From: Pseudevernia furfuracea
Taxonomy: Eukaryota > Ascomycota > Lecanoromycetes > Lecanorales > Parmeliaceae
Length of the DNA: 64,000 bases
Direction of reading: 5' to 3'
Assembly: GCA_022315425.1 (NCBI GenBank)
Contig: JAIUPT010000027.1
Span: forward strand, 15,001 to 79,000
Under the pieces are notes generated by a model. It ran no database searches and was not told the DNA's origin. It saw only the letters and a program-made list of their open reading frames with translations. Below are positions 21,620 to 33,908 of the stretch, in pieces. Made by a program: the position numbers and the translations under genes. Every line of letters begins with the position of its first letter. Position 1 is the first letter of the stretch.

Positions 21620-24600
21620 GAGGACCGGGGGCGGCAGGGTACGCGGCATGGTATTCGTCGATGGCTTGTTGACAGTTATCAAGGTAATTGAATGGTTCCC
21701 AGGTAGGGTTATCGGACTCTCAGTTGACATAGTACTTTAATAAGGGTGGCTGAAAACGGCGATCGAGCTTGAAATTGATGATACTGTTGACATATTATGC
21801 TCGTTTCTCTTCTTCGATGACGACGGGTTCTCGAGACTCTGATATCTGTTCAGGTAAGGGATCTTAAGCGATATGCTGAAGTAGGCTGACGTGAAAGATA
21901 GAATGAACTTTCATGAACTCGGGAAGGCTGAGCTCGATAATCAGAGAATTGACGAATACTCGTTTGACTGAGTAAGGTCTTACATTACGATTATCGAGCT
22001 TCACAACTGGGCGAGCGATGTTCAGGTTCTTGACGTTAAGTCACATCATATCTTCTACAAGGTAACGAGAACAAGAGCGACGTCGTTTATTAATAGAGAA
22101 TTCGTAGATGACTTGAGCAATTAACATCTCGTCTCGAAGATAATCGATAATCTCTTTCATCTTCTTAATAAACTCGTTGATGTTGATTAATTTGACACGA
22201 ACTTGAGCAGTGAGATTAGAAGACAAGGGTTCGAGAGATTCAAAGTCTAGACGAGAATTCTATTTAGAATTGATCAGAAAGGGTGAGACTAGAGTAGTCG
22301 CGAAGAGAACGTTGTTTGTAGCGAACTCGACACTCGAAGTTCATTTTGCTCAATTATCTTGCATGTAATTAACAAAGACACGAAGATAGTGTTTCATGAC
22401 GTCATTGACTCGCTCGATCTGGTTATCGATCTGAGGATGATAGACTGTGAATAACTTGACATCGATCTTTAGATTCTTATATAAGAGATCCCAGACGTCA
22501 GAAGTGAACTGCGTGCCTCTATCAGACACAAAGACTTCGAGTATTTCGTGAAGTTTTCACACGTTGACATAAAATGCATTTGCGACTTTCTCTACCTTCA
22601 TGATAGTGATGGGGACGAGGTGTCTCATCTTAGTGAGGCGATCAACGAAGACTAGAATATAACGATAAGTTATTCTTATGAAGGTGCTAGGGGGCAATGA
22701 ATCGACATAGTTCATAGATATATCGCGTCATCGGCGCTCGAGGATGGATAATGATCGAAGTTATTCTTGTTGCTTCTGTCTGAAGAGCTTGACTCGAATA
22801 CAGACGTGACAATTTCTGACGAAACGCTGGATATACTGATACAAATTAGGTCATCAATAAGCGCGGCTTATCAATTCGTAGCAGTTGGTTTTATTAGGGT
22901 GTTCTTCGGGAACGCTGTCATGGACTAACTAAATGATTCGAAGGCGGAGTCGATTCGAATTTGAAACGTACTTTCTTTCTCGAAAGTATAAGGCTTGATC
23001 TCGTTTCTCGCATTCGACTAAAGGAATTCGATTGTGATGACGCGCTCTCGTACGGAGCATCTCGAGAACTTGAGGTGCGAACTAATCGCTGACTTGGGCT
23101 TGATCCCACAGGGTCTGCGTGAGGGTATCTAGAGGGTCTTTCTCAGGGTCGAATAGGGCTTGATCTAGTTGGGGTTCAGCTTCTTGAACTTCTGATATCA
23201 TATTCATGAGGGCGAGAGTAATTGATTTCTGAGGCGAGATAGGGCTGAGAAGAAGTTGGATTCGGTCTAGGTGAACGACTCGATATTAAAGATCTACAAT
23301 CTTCGGATCTAGGATATGAGTTTTTAACACGGTTTGATGCTGATATTGATGACGAGGGTCTGACGTATTTCCCTCTTTTGAGAGGTCTTCTGAGCGACGC
23401 GTGAGTGCATCAGACTTATCGCCTGCTTTGTCAGAGCGATAGATTATTCGATAGTTAAATCTGAATAGAAATTCGCTTCAACGAGCTTGGCGACGATTCA
23501 ATTGCTTGATGAACATAAAGTATTCGAGATTCTTATAATCGATGATTACTTTGATAGATAGGGTGAAACTCTCAAGCTCGGGTCGTCATTCTTCGAAGAC
23601 GCGAATAATAATCATAAGTTCTTTATCATAGATTTCGTAGTTGTATTCAGCTGAATTATGCTTCTTAAAGAAATACGCGATAGGGTGCAATTCGCTCTGC
23701 TCGTCGTACTAAGAGAGGATTTCTTCTGACACGAAGTCAAAAGCGTCGATTTTTATAACAATCTCGCGATTAGAATTATAGTGACGCAGAATAATATCGA
23801 AGGTGAAAGCTTTCTTTAACGTTTCGAAAGCGACTTGATATTCAGCATCTCACACGAAGGAAACGTTCTTACGTGTGAGTCGAGTCAAGAGACTAACTAA
23901 TCTACTGTAGTCGTAGATGAATCTCCTATAGAAATTCGCGAATTCTAAGAAACTCTAAACATCCTTGACATTGATCAATGATGATTATTGAACGATGATC
24001 TCGATCTTGACGGGGTTCATCTTGATGTCTTCGATGATGATTATCAGGCTCAAGTAAGAAACTCGATTGACGTGAAATTCACATTTGATGATATCGACTT
24101 GAAGTTCGACTTCCCTTAGCTTCTGAAGAATACGTTTGACATGGATTTCGTGCTCGGCTTCGATTTCGCTGTAGATAAGAATGTCATCTAGGTAGACGAT
24201 ATAGAAGTCATCAAGAAACTCTCTTAGAGTATCGTTGATATAGTATTGAAACGAGGCGGGTTTATTGCATAGATCGAAGGGCATAATAAGATACTTAAAG
24301 AGTTCAAAACGAGTGCGGAAAGCAGTAAGTGATTCATCGCCTTCGCGAATCCTGAGGCGATTGAATGCTGATATAATATTCAGCTTGATGAAACACTTGG
24401 CACGGCTAAGGCGATTTAAGATTTCTGAAATAAGGGGCAAGGGGTAACGATTCTTGATCGTTATGACATTGAGACCTCGATAGTCAACACAAAAACGAAG
24501 GCCTCCCCCAGGTTTCTTGACGAACAGAACAGGGGACGCGACTTGGAAACGACTGACTCTAATAAAGCTCTTGATAAGATTCTTATCAAGGTATCTGCGG

Positions 24601-26900
24601 AGTTCTTATATCTCATTGCGACTTATATCGTACAGTGTGAAGCTCGAAGAAAGAGACTCTTCTTTAAGGTTAATGACGTGATCATAGACGCGATGCTCGG
24701 ACAAGGTGTCGACCTCTTTCTTAGAGAACACATTCAGATAGTCGTGATACTGCTTGAGAAGCTTGATGGCGGGGTTAACGTTTTTACGTTCGCGGTAGAG
24801 TTCTAATTCTTCTTGAGTGGTGAACGTGGCTAGGTGGAGTTCTTTCTTCATTTGAAACAGAGCTCGCTGTCGGTTCTTCTCTTGAGAACACAGCTTGGAA
24901 TTGATAACTGAGGGTTTGAGACTTGACATGAGTGCTGGATATGGGATTTCTTCTGGGGGATGAATTTCTAGGGCACGATCGATTTCCTAAAGAGTAACAC
25001 TAAAGATCTCAGCGTCCTTTTGACGTCCTAGGCGATCATAGATATGGGCTGTCACTTCGCAGACATCTAAGTGAATCGGGATATTCTGGGCTTGTCGAGC
25101 TCGTCTCTCTTTAGACGGTCGAAAGAACGATGGGCTTCGATACTTGATCTTGGGCGAATAGCCTTTGCGTAAGGCCTGGGAAATTCGGCTAGGGGTATCT
25201 TTTTCGAGATCTCGGCCAGAAGCTAGACTTAATTCGGGAAGGTTGACTAAAGATAACTTGAAACGCAGGTGCTGAGGTTGCTCTTCTTGAGTCTGGGAGA
25301 CTAACGAATCTTCAATTCGTAACTGAGGCGAGGGTTTCGGCGAATCTTCTATTCGGCTGAGGGGTACTGAGTGTTTCTTGTGAATCGAGGGCTGGGGTTG
25401 CTCCTTGTGAGCGAGGACTGTTAACGAGTTCTTGCTAACTCGCAGAAAGGCTTGTGACTGAGCTAGGTTTTGAGTCTGGAACTGGGATTCTTGGTCTTGG
25501 AGTTCCCAAACTCGCTGAGATTCTTCGAGAGATAGGAATTCTTCTTCCTCACGGGTGACGACGGTGATCTTCATAGGAGAAGGGCAGCAATGACTAAGAC
25601 AAAAGGACGAGAACATGATTAAGATATTGAAGCCGAAGTTGACGTCGACGACATGACGGCGGAGCCACGGATGCCCTAGGACTATGAAATAATGCTTCAA
25701 GCCAGTGACGAAAAGAAACAGCCTCTCGATGTGATTACCGATTGTTATTGTCGTTTCCATCACGTGAGTGATGTTATCTATAAGTGCAGGTTGTTCGTCA
25801 AATTCTTGAAGGCGGCGAGAATATTTCAACTGATGCTGAGGAAAATTATGTTGTTGCGCGAAGATTTTGTCAATAAATGCATAAGCGAAGGTATCACAAT
25901 CGATCAAGATAAGAGCTGATATTCTAGATTGAGCTTAACGTAAGGTGCAAGAGACGATCATATGACTATCTCTAAAGGTAGAGTCGAACTCGAACAGCTT
26001 CAATGTTGACTTGACTGAGAATTTTCTGAAGGATTATAACGATGATGAAAAGAACAAAAGAAGAAGATAAGAAGAGATTAACAAAGAGAATAAAGGTCTC
26101 TAAGCGCGACTTTACACAGGGACTAAACGTTTTCCGACGGCAATGAGACATCTTCGTCGCTGGAGTTGTCGTCTAATCTCATCAGACGAAGAGTTGGCTT
26201 GCTCTTATTAGGGCAATCTTGGGCGTTTTTGTCGAGGTGTTGAAGTTTATAGTAATAACAAAGCTTCCACTTGTTGCAGATCTCTCGAACTCCAGGCGTC
26301 TGAAGTTTCTGACCTTTGACAGTGATCATGACGAAACTGAGATCCATAGAATCCCCTGCGACGATGAGTACGGCTGATACCGCAGCTATCGAAACAACAG
26401 GCACGGCTCTCTGCCCGAGAGGGTTGCTGTTTGAGGTCTTAGACTTGAATGTTGACGTGGGAGTGACAGGGGTCTGGCGAGGCATACGGTGCTTCAATTG
26501 GCGAAGCTCGTTGTCGAAATCTGAATAGGCTTGGATCCATTCATCAAAGGTGGATGACTTCTCATTGAGACGGGTTCGCCAAGAGAAGGCGGCGCGTTGA
26601 GTGTCGTAATTAACGTTACGTTACAAAGCGTCAATCAAGAAAGTCTCTTTCATTTGAGATCGCTCTTTCTTCTATAGAAAGAGATTATAGTACTCATCGA
26701 AGAGGAGCTTCTCTTGTCGAAGCTTGTCACGAAGATAGGTGCGAGCGTTCTCGACTTCGAATTGGTCGTTATAGCATTTGCGTAGCTTGGCGCGATAGTC
26801 TTTGAAACTAACGAGAATACAGAGTTCATCGAATCGATATTTGTCTATGAGGATTTGAGCTTTCTTCCTCATGGCGAGTCGGTTTTCGACGTAGACGATC
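21620..26900 (-). pseudogene. Chromovirus 1 gag-pol with chromodomain, RIPed
   Basis: Minus-strand pieces are: gag (26500-27250, including a frame at 26672-26872), a Cys-containing gag tail (26123-26497), and a protease-type segment with LGHPWLRRH (24987-25907). Reverse transcriptase follows (23985-24929), with SAFNRLRIREGDE and YLDDILIYS. Then come RNase H and integrase pieces (about 22000-23900). Last is a chromodomain remnant near 21620-21800 containing LLKYYVN-stop-ESDNPTWEP, where a stop replaces the expected Trp. Many TGA/TAA codons interrupt every part. The chromodomain would have directed integration toward marked chromatin. Confidence 0.85.
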
Positions 26901-27354
26901 TTCTTCTAATCGATAGGATATCGATCGTGATTGACATACATCTTATGAATGAGACTTTGTTCCCATACATTCAATTTATCCACGTCACCATCATACTCAG
27001 AAATATCAGAAAGTTTCTCGGATTTGAAGATTGCGAGAGCGGCTGAAGGAGGGGGAAGAACAACAGGAGACGATTGATTGATTTACATTGATTGAAACAA
27101 TGCAGATAATGCTTATACAGTCTGTGAATCAAGCATCGGAGCGATAGATGATATCGCTTCGGACGAGATAGGGATATCGATGAAGACGTCGTCAACGCGT
27201 CGTTGCAAGGCGTCGATTTGGTTAAGAATCTCTTGAGGATTGTTAGCCACTTATTGAATAAAGTGCTGGATTCGCTGCTGATCTTCAGCGTCGATCATAG
27301 TGTCGAGGCTCGAGTTAGCACGTGGGAGTGCTATGAATAGTAGATCTTTCGTAA

Positions 27355-27608
27355 TGTCAGGGAACGAGGCTGGAACTAGGGCTACCACTTGATATACTTG
27401 GTCTGGTAGGATCAGGTCTATTTACAAGACGAAAGACAAGGAAGGAAAGTGAGAAGTGGGCGCTCAGCGCCCCTATATGTGATCAGACGAAATCAACATG
27501 GCTATCGCATAAAGCGTCGCTTAGTAGAAACTCAATTGTTATTGATCACGGGCTAGGATCAAGGGTCCAAGCACTGCTTGGTCTATGGGCTGACTTCACC
27601 CCGTGACA
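27355..27608 (-). repeat. Chromovirus 1 5' LTR, less mutated copy
   Basis: 254 bp with intact TGTCA...TGACA ends. It serves as the reference for the RIP changes seen in the copy at 21048-21301. Confidence 0.9.
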
Positions 27609-27613
27609 GAATT

Positions 27614-29630
27614 AATCAATATCGACTGTGAGACGTCAAAAATCACAAATTGCTTCGGCGACGTAACGTCATTTGAGAGCAACTTGACTCTTTCGCCTCG
27701 CCTTTAGACGTGTCTATTGAGAATTGAGACGACGTGTCGAACAAGGAGAATGAGAACGTGATCACTATTCCACTTTCTAGAAATCTTAATCCCTATTTCG
27801 AAGACGTTCTTGAAGCATCCCAGGGTTTTATAGAAGAAATCTCAGAAAATAAGAATTTACAAGATCTCGAAGTTGACTCGATCACTAAACTTTCGTCTGC
27901 GAAGGCAATTCAGAAACAAATCAACAACGAGAACTCAAATTTGCGAGGCGAGAGACTTCGTCACTCAATAAGACATAATCGAAAAGACTATCAAAAGCTT
28001 CACATCAAAGGATTCGTCAAGGTGATTATCGCTCACGCCCTTATAAGTGACTATGACGAGTCGCTGATCTATAAGAAAGCTTATTAATGATCTCGAGAGA
28101 GAACAATGACTGAAAGCAATGTAAATCGAATAAGATTCGCTAAAGAACAATCAGATCTGAAACCTAGTGTTTTCATTATTTAATAATCGCTCGATACTCA
28201 GAGATCGCTGAGTCTTCAAGAAGAAGCTCGAAGTTGACGATAAGATCGTCAGGTTTAAGGCTCGCTGGGTAGTCAAAGAATTTCTTTAACGAGAAGAAAT
28301 TGACTACAACGAGATCTATTCTGAAATGATCAAGTTAACGAACTTCAACATTCTTCTAGCACTCGCAGTCAAGTACAACTAAGAAGTGAATCTAGTAAAC
28401 ATTATGACGACTTTTCTATATATCGATGTCAAAGAAAGAATCTATATGAAACAGCTCACTAACTTTGTTGAGAACTCTAACAAGGTGTGCTTGCTTCTGA
28501 AGACTCTATATGATCTCAAGCAGTTATCTCGTGAGTGATACGAGACTCTTTCTGAGTTCTTGCTTAGTCTGAGTTTCGTTCGATCTCAATTCGACGCATA
28601 TCTCTTTCTGTACAAGACTAATTAAGAGATAGTCTTCGTGACTGTCTATGTAAATGACATTTAGATCATTGAACTGCGTCCCCTTGTTGACTGAGTCAAA
28701 AGAAACTTGTACGAACGATTTAAGATCACGAATCTAGGCTTATACATCTATTATCTGAGCATGAGAATAAAACGAAATCGTGCTCAGCGAACGATCAAAA
28801 TTAGTTAGTTAGACCATGTTGAGAATGTGTTAAAAGCTCATCAAATGACTGACGCAAATTCATAAAGTATCTTAATGAAGGTCAACGCAAATACGATTCT
28901 CTTGAAGACTATAAAGAAGTATCAGACTGATTCAGCTGACGTTATCGTCTACAAGTTAGGTGTTGATTAGCTGATGTATCTTATGATCAAGACGCGTTCG
29001 AATATCGTCTATGCTGTATGCAAACTTAGTATATTCAACGTCAACTCAACAGCGATTCACTGAAAGGCCCTCAAGCGAGTTCTTCGGTATCTGATCGATA
29101 CGCGAAATCGCGATATCATTTATGAGAGAGTCGAAACCTCACTGTGTGAATACACGAATGTTGATTGGGTCGACGACCAAGACTATGTTAGGTCTATAGC
29201 GGGTCATGTGTTCACGCTGAATGAGGGAGCAATCAGCTGGCGATTTATCAAGCAGAAATTAGTGGCAAAGAGTATCACTAAGGCGGAATATATGGCCTCA
29301 GCGGACACTGCCCAGGAGGCCGTCTGGATTCGTTTTCTTATGACTGAATTGGATCAGGATCTAGGCGGTCCTACGGTGATACACGATGATAACCAGGGCG
29401 TCATAGCCCTGGCCAAGAACCCTGTTAACCATCGACGTATCAGACACATCAACGTCAGCTACCACTTCGCCAGGGAGTTGATTGCCAATGGAACACTCAA
29501 ATACAACTACATTCCAACGAAGGAAATGGTGACAGACGGTCTAACGAAGTCTCTGACTTCAGGAAAGTTCGCTGAGTTCATTGCAATGCTGGGACTCAGT
29601 GACTTGGGATTACAGGAAATGGACCAATGA
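27614..29630 (+). pseudogene. Copia integrase tail, reverse transcriptase and RNase H
   Basis: Continues the copia coding region after the nested element. The part from 27614 to about 29150 is broken by numerous stops but shows KVCLLLKTLYDLKQLSRE, FVTVYVNDI and RFKITNLGLYIYY, all copia reverse-transcriptase landmarks. From about 29160 to 29630 the frame is clean for about 150 codons. It contains GHVFTLNEGAISWRFIKQK, SITKAEYMASADTAQEAVW and HDDNQGVIALAKNP, the copia RNase H domain, and ends at TGA 29628. The damage is thus uneven: the last 450 bases look unRIPed. Confidence 0.85.
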
Positions 29631-29687
29631 GAACGATGTAAGCTAGACTTGAATAACCTCAGGTATGGCTTGGCTAGCCAGGGGGAG

Positions 29688-29883
29688 TGTCGGACTGTGT
29701 CTAGGCCATTCCATACATGTTCTAGCGTTCTTTCATACATGTCGACTGCATGTCGACTGCATGTCGTAGTTTGCTTCTACACCGATGTTTGTAACATTTC
29801 TTTGTTATCCATGAGGTCTTATACCTCATGGATCCCACCATAGATCTACATGCTTTCTATCCTTCATCCACTGTAGCCTATGA
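29688..29883 (+). repeat. Copia 3' LTR
   Basis: About 196 bp, starting TGTCGGACTGTGTC and ending in GCCTATGA. It is less mutated than the 5' LTR and follows the purine tract CCAGGGGGAG. Confidence 0.85.
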
Positions 29884-29896
29884 AAAGTCTTAGCAG

Positions 29897-30539
29897 TCAA
29901 GTGATCGATATAGTTTCGCGTGGCGTAAGTAGAGCCTACGGATGTGTATGGAGTTCGAGTCCGATAAGGACAACATCTTTCCGATACATCCAATCCGAAG
30001 CCTGAATTCGTCAACATCAAGCCTAGGCACCCAAAATCTGTCGAAGGGTGTCCGGTCGTACGTAAACCGGATTTTGCCAAAATTCCATCATCATCCTGCT
30101 CGGCCATATCCTCCGAGCAGCCATGATGAAATCAAGTGCAATAGCTAATTGTTTGCTCATAGAGGCTGTGGGCTGCTTGAATACTAAGCTTTGTCGTCTC
30201 AATATTTGAGGTTGACCATTGATGGGAAATCCACTTTATCGTTGTCGACAAATACATGTCATCTAATTCTATGAATGAGGACTAAACCCTTATAGGAATT
30301 TCAGCCAGACAAGCTGTCAAACACGAGCGGAATTGCACCAGTAAGAAGGCTAAAATCTATTAAAATTTATTTGATGACGCTGCCTTTAATGAAAACTCTG
30401 GGTCTTCGTGTTTTTGCAGTCGTCAATTTTTATGAAGGTTTGCCTACAGCGTAATCGATGACCAAATTCGAACATCTCGAGGCAGAATCTGCATCCTAAA
30501 AGCTACGATGCTTACTACACCCAGGCAATGTAGAGAAAA
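29897..30539. other. Intergenic
   Basis: No supported gene. A minus-strand frame reaching into the LTR (29826-30107) has an ATG and some protein-like composition but matches nothing and overlaps the transposon, so it was left out. Confidence 0.4.
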
Positions 30540-31272
30540 AATGATCTCCGAGTTCTGTAGTCACAAGCCTATAACAACAGTCAAATCGTTATCCACGCTG
30601 CATCACTAAAAGATACGAACACCACCATTCAAGCTCATGAATTCGTCCCCACCAACGTCGAAAGAAAAGGAAACCTACTTGCCAGCGCCGCTGGGAACTC
30701 CACTCAAACATTCGTGCTAACTTCAAGCTGTAACGTCATGGTGGGCAGGTCGCACGAGTATGCAGACCAAGAACACCTGGTATGGAGCCTCAACGACTCA
30801 GAAGCCACACTGTACGAGCTTCCAAAGGTACAAACGGAGCGACTTGTCCTTGGCGCAAGAAAAAGTCCCACGTCTCTAACCATAGCCCTTCGGATCTGCC
30901 TAGCATATGGAGAACGAGACACGCAGATGGTTCCGAACTCACTTAATGCCGTATACAACAAGCAAAGTACCATACAGTTCGGTACCAACACGAGCCTCTA
31001 CGATTTGTGTACGTTAGGAACGTCGCAAAAGCGCACATTCTCGCCGTGATAGCACTTCTGACCCTAGCTGTGCAGGTGGAAAGGTGAACGGAGAGGCTTT
31101 CATTCTCACAGACGGCGAACTTGTGCACTTCTGGGACATGACATGCCTCCTTTGGCGTGCCGCTGGCGATACGACACATGCGGAAGACATTGAAGTTGTT
31201 CCAGTCTGGCTATCCGTGGCTATAGCCCTTGTGATAGAGTGGATGTTCTGGATTGATACATATCTTGACTAA
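30540..31272 (+). pseudogene. 3-beta-HSD / sterol-4-alpha-carboxylate 3-dehydrogenase family, decayed
   Basis: Plus-strand pieces line up with the family's Rossmann-type short-chain dehydrogenase. First is IVIHAASL (about 30586-30610), then FVLTSSCNVMVGRSHEYAD and TLYELPKVQTERLVLGA, where Tyr-x3-Lys would be the catalytic pair (here YELPK). After that come ALRICLAYGERDTQMVPNSL, NVAKAHILA in a shifted frame, and GGKVNGEAFILTDGELVHFW with EVVPVWLSVAIALVIEWMFW (31075-31250). At least two frameshifts (near 31000 and 31070) and one upstream near 30560 break it, and the N-terminal dinucleotide loop and the C-terminus are missing. Intact members act in sterol C4 demethylation or related oxidations; this copy cannot. 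Confidence 0.75.
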
Positions 31273-31979
31273 TAAAGCTCTCTCTACGTGCGAGACTGCA
31301 AAGTGGCGGAGCGTAAACTACCAAGGAAGCTGTTCGACTCGACCGTGGCCATTGTCCCTTCCTTTTGGGTTTCTGGGGGCTAAATTTATGTGACCAGTCA
31401 CAGATTTCTACAAGATCTTCTCGATTGGTGGCCTCGCGACTGGCCATCTCGTCCGCAACTTCCTTCGTAAGCAGTCATAGCGTACACTAGCTTTACAAAT
31501 GGCTCAAGGCCTGACTCAATCGAAGCCAAGGGTAACCGCTCTATGAGGCTATCAAAAGACGACGAAGCGTCAGCATTCCCGAGTGGGTTAAGGCGCAGCT
31601 ACAGTTGTAAGGTCACTATTGGCTATTTGGTCTGGAAGGCTTACAGATTCACAAAGATCGTCCGTCGCTAGTAATCGAACAAAGGGTTCTTTAGCCCTTT
31701 TTTCTTTACACCAGCGATCATCACAAGAAATTAATAGCCTCTATCCGAGGACCTTTGTTTTCAAACTTTGTCAAAAAGAAACTTCTTTATCCGTAAGAGT
31801 AGAGATCAAAACTTTCATTGCTTCTGATCAAATATGTTGAAGTCACACACAGCGAGATACGCTTTCTTTGTCCACCGCGTTCTCATAAGAAGATCCTTGC
31901 GCAAGTCAATTCCCCAGGATAAAAAACCCCACAATCTCACAGACACAAAACATTTGACATTCACCATAGATTCGTAGCC
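31273..31979. other. Intergenic, upstream of a secreted-protein gene
   Basis: No supported gene. The last 100 bases include GATAAAAAACC about 60 bp before the ATG and a C/A-rich leader (CACAATCTCACAGACACAAA), which fit a fungal promoter and 5' leader for the gene at 31980. Confidence 0.5.
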
Positions 31980-32447
31980 ATGAAGTCCACACTTACAGCC
32001 GTATTCCTCATCACAACCGCCTTCGCCACACCACTCCTTCTCCACCCCTCGTCTGACATTACCAACGTCACAATCCATACCCGTTCGGACCTCATCGGCG
32101 ATGGTGAAACTTCCGGCATCACAGTCAGCATGTACCCCGTTGCAAATTGCAAAGGAAACAAGGGACTCCTCAATCAAGAAATGGTTTACAACACGGATTA
32201 CGCGCAGCAGATGCTGTCTTATTCGCTGAGTGACGATATAGGCGATGACCAAGTGCTAACAGTCTGGGCTGATTTAAACTGGGAAGCCACAGGCTCCAAG
32301 CCGGTCGATCCGAGCTTGAATGGCGACACGAGCGCTTCTTGTGCGCAATATGCGTATAACTTGCTCGAAGACCACACAACGCAAGGGTGTCATAACCTTC
32401 ACAATGTTGTAGGTTGCATGACGATTATGGTCAATCAAAGCCACTAG
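31980..32447 (+). CDS. Small secreted protein with four cysteines
   Basis: A 155-residue intronless frame. Residues 1-16 (MKSTLTAVFLITTAFA) form a clear signal peptide with a cleavable ATP junction. The mature protein is about 138 residues with Cys57, Cys121, Cys137 and Cys146, enough for two disulfides, and no membrane segment. The ATG follows a leader-like C/A-rich stretch and the context GTAGCCATGA is good. I do not recognise a family. Small size, signal peptide, even cysteine number and its place between a transposon nest and decayed genes are features of candidate effectors, but that is inference. The frame is free of RIP stops. Confidence 0.7.
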   Translation: MKSTLTAVFLITTAFATPLLLHPSSDITNVTIHTRSDLIGDGETSGITVSMYPVANCKGNKGLLNQEMVYNTDYAQQMLSYSLSDDIGDDQVLTVWADLNWEATGSKPVDPSLNGDTSASCAQYAYNLLEDHTTQGCHNLHNVVGCMTIMVNQSH

Positions 32448-32929
32448 GGACGTGGTCAAGAAGGTACTAGACCTGCAGGTCACGGCCAGTACCGATCAAT
32501 GATTTGACGAGGCGGGCGTCGTAGTGGTAAGGTCAGGTTTCCATACGCAGTCAATCTTTTATACGGGCTCACGTCCATCTCCTTATTTTTAGCTAGTGAA
32601 AATGCGACATGTTCTTATCAGCGGGTGGTCTATTTCTCGGACGAGGGTTTACATCACGTAACGACAATAAAACATCAGCTTCTTGCGGATTCGTATCCTG
32701 AGCTTCTGAATACGTAACCGGGGTAGAATAGTGTTGATACGAAGATTGATCGCACTCACAGCTTCGGGCTTTCCATTGCCTTATTTCGCCTTTCATGTTG
32801 TTTGTTGTTTGTGCCTTTCGAACAATTTTCATGAAACTGCGTAGATTTAGGATGTTGTTTTCTGCCAACGGTTTGACTCATTCCTTCTTTCTCTAATTTG
32901 CGGCAATACTTATACAACAGTAGCCCAAC
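32448..32929. other. Intergenic
   Basis: No supported gene. A 91-codon minus-strand frame (32593-32868) lacks an ATG and was left out. The segment ends in a pyrimidine-rich TTCCTTCTTTCTCT run before the next gene. Confidence 0.5.
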
Positions 32930-33908
32930 ATGGACGCGCTTGCCGGAAAATGGTTCCTTTCAGGAACGAGGTCCGAGGATCTGTACAAAGGCAAGACTGA
33001 TGAGATCATCAAGGCACTCAAAGCATGGGTCGTCGTCCGCAACGCCAGAAATGAAGCTAATCTGATGCTACCCTGGGATGTTTTCGCCGCCAACGACGCC
33101 ATTTTTGGCCTTCGGAATCAGGGATCTCTGCATTGCTCCATTCAAAGCCAAATACGTGAAAAATGTAGAGCGCGTCAAGGTTAGGTACTTCCACTTTTGC
33201 GCAACACGAAAGACTGAAAGATCACCCCAGGAGTTCAGAGAAGAAAGAGACAAACTTACCCTGCGTGCACACTTCCTACTTTCAACTCTGAGCCACCGAG
33301 GTTTCAAGTGGTTGGGCCTGCCCCATACACTGCATTGGACTGAAATGGACTCTGAGGTCTGTGCATTTCTAAGAACACAAGATCGAACATTCGATGCCGA
33401 GAAAGAGCTGGAGGTATTGGAGATGGAAAATGATATCGCCAAATGGCTGCTGGAACACGCAAGGAGAGAAGCTATTGAGACGGCTCGCATGGTTGAAGCA
33501 AACGATGCTGCTGACCACGAAACGAATCCTCGTACACAACCTACTGCCGTAGTCGGACTTGGAGATCAAGAAGACATCCGGATGAATTCTGTGAACTATT
33601 ATCTTCCAGCTCCTGTGGACATTACTGGCCTCCTTCCGCCTCCGAGTCCTCACGCAGAAGACAGTTCCACCTTTTCTCCCTCACCTGTGCCCTTGGTTGC
33701 TATCGAGGAAGAACCCGTAGAGACTGAAGAGACAGCTGAAGCTATTGTTCTGAGGATTGACAGTTTGAACATGGATGAAGAAAAATAAAAGGCCGAGAAG
33801 AAGTCAAAGAATAAGGAAAGGAGTATGCAAAGGAAGAAGGCGAGAGCTCGAGCAAATGAGGCTGTTGAATTAGAGGACCGTAACAGTGGTGGACAAGATG
33901 ATGAATAG
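32930..33908 (+). pseudogene. Hypothetical charged protein, frameshifted and with a late stop
   Basis: ATG at 32930 starts MDALAGKWFLSGTRSEDLYK and reads to about 33115. The protein-like frame then moves by one base near 33100-33120 and continues (FGIRDLCIAPFKAKYVKNVE) to TAA at 33786. The same frame stays open for 39 more Lys/Arg/Glu-rich codons (KAEKKSKNKERSMQRKKARA) to TAG at 33906. Both breaks look like decay; no intron of suitable phase explains the shift. The middle contains a Glu-rich helical segment (AEKELEVLEMENDIAKWLLE) and a Pro/Ser-rich region. No family recognised. Confidence 0.5.

Larger units (their letters stand above)
21048..27608 (-). mobile_element. Ty3/Gypsy chromovirus 1, nested in the copia element
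   Basis: Two 254-bp LTRs (21048-21301 and 27355-27608) bound a 6,561-bp element. The target duplication GAATT is perfect at 21043-21047 and 27609-27613. Coding remnants all lie on the minus strand in the order gag, zinc-knuckle-like segment, protease, reverse transcriptase, integrase, chromodomain. The 5' LTR is therefore the one at 27355-27608, which starts TGTCAGGGAACG and ends CCCGTGACA on the plus strand. A purine-rich GAGAGGGGAGC lies against the 3' LTR. Confidence 0.92.
18410..29883 (+). mobile_element. Ty1/copia LTR retrotransposon, RIPed and split by a chromovirus
   Basis: Near-identical LTRs lie at about 18410-18610 and 29688-29883. A purine tract (CCAGGGGGAG) stands just before the 3' LTR, which starts TGTCGGACTG. 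A primer-site-like ATTATGAGCCCG follows the 5' LTR. Gag, protease and integrase pieces occupy 18735-21047, and integrase, reverse transcriptase and RNase H pieces occupy 27614-29630. That order (integrase before reverse transcriptase) marks Ty1/copia. The 6,561-bp chromovirus in the integrase leaves about 4.9 kb of copia sequence. AAAGTCTTAGCAG flanks both ends (18397-18409 and 29884-29896), longer than the usual 5-bp duplication. Confidence 0.88.
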
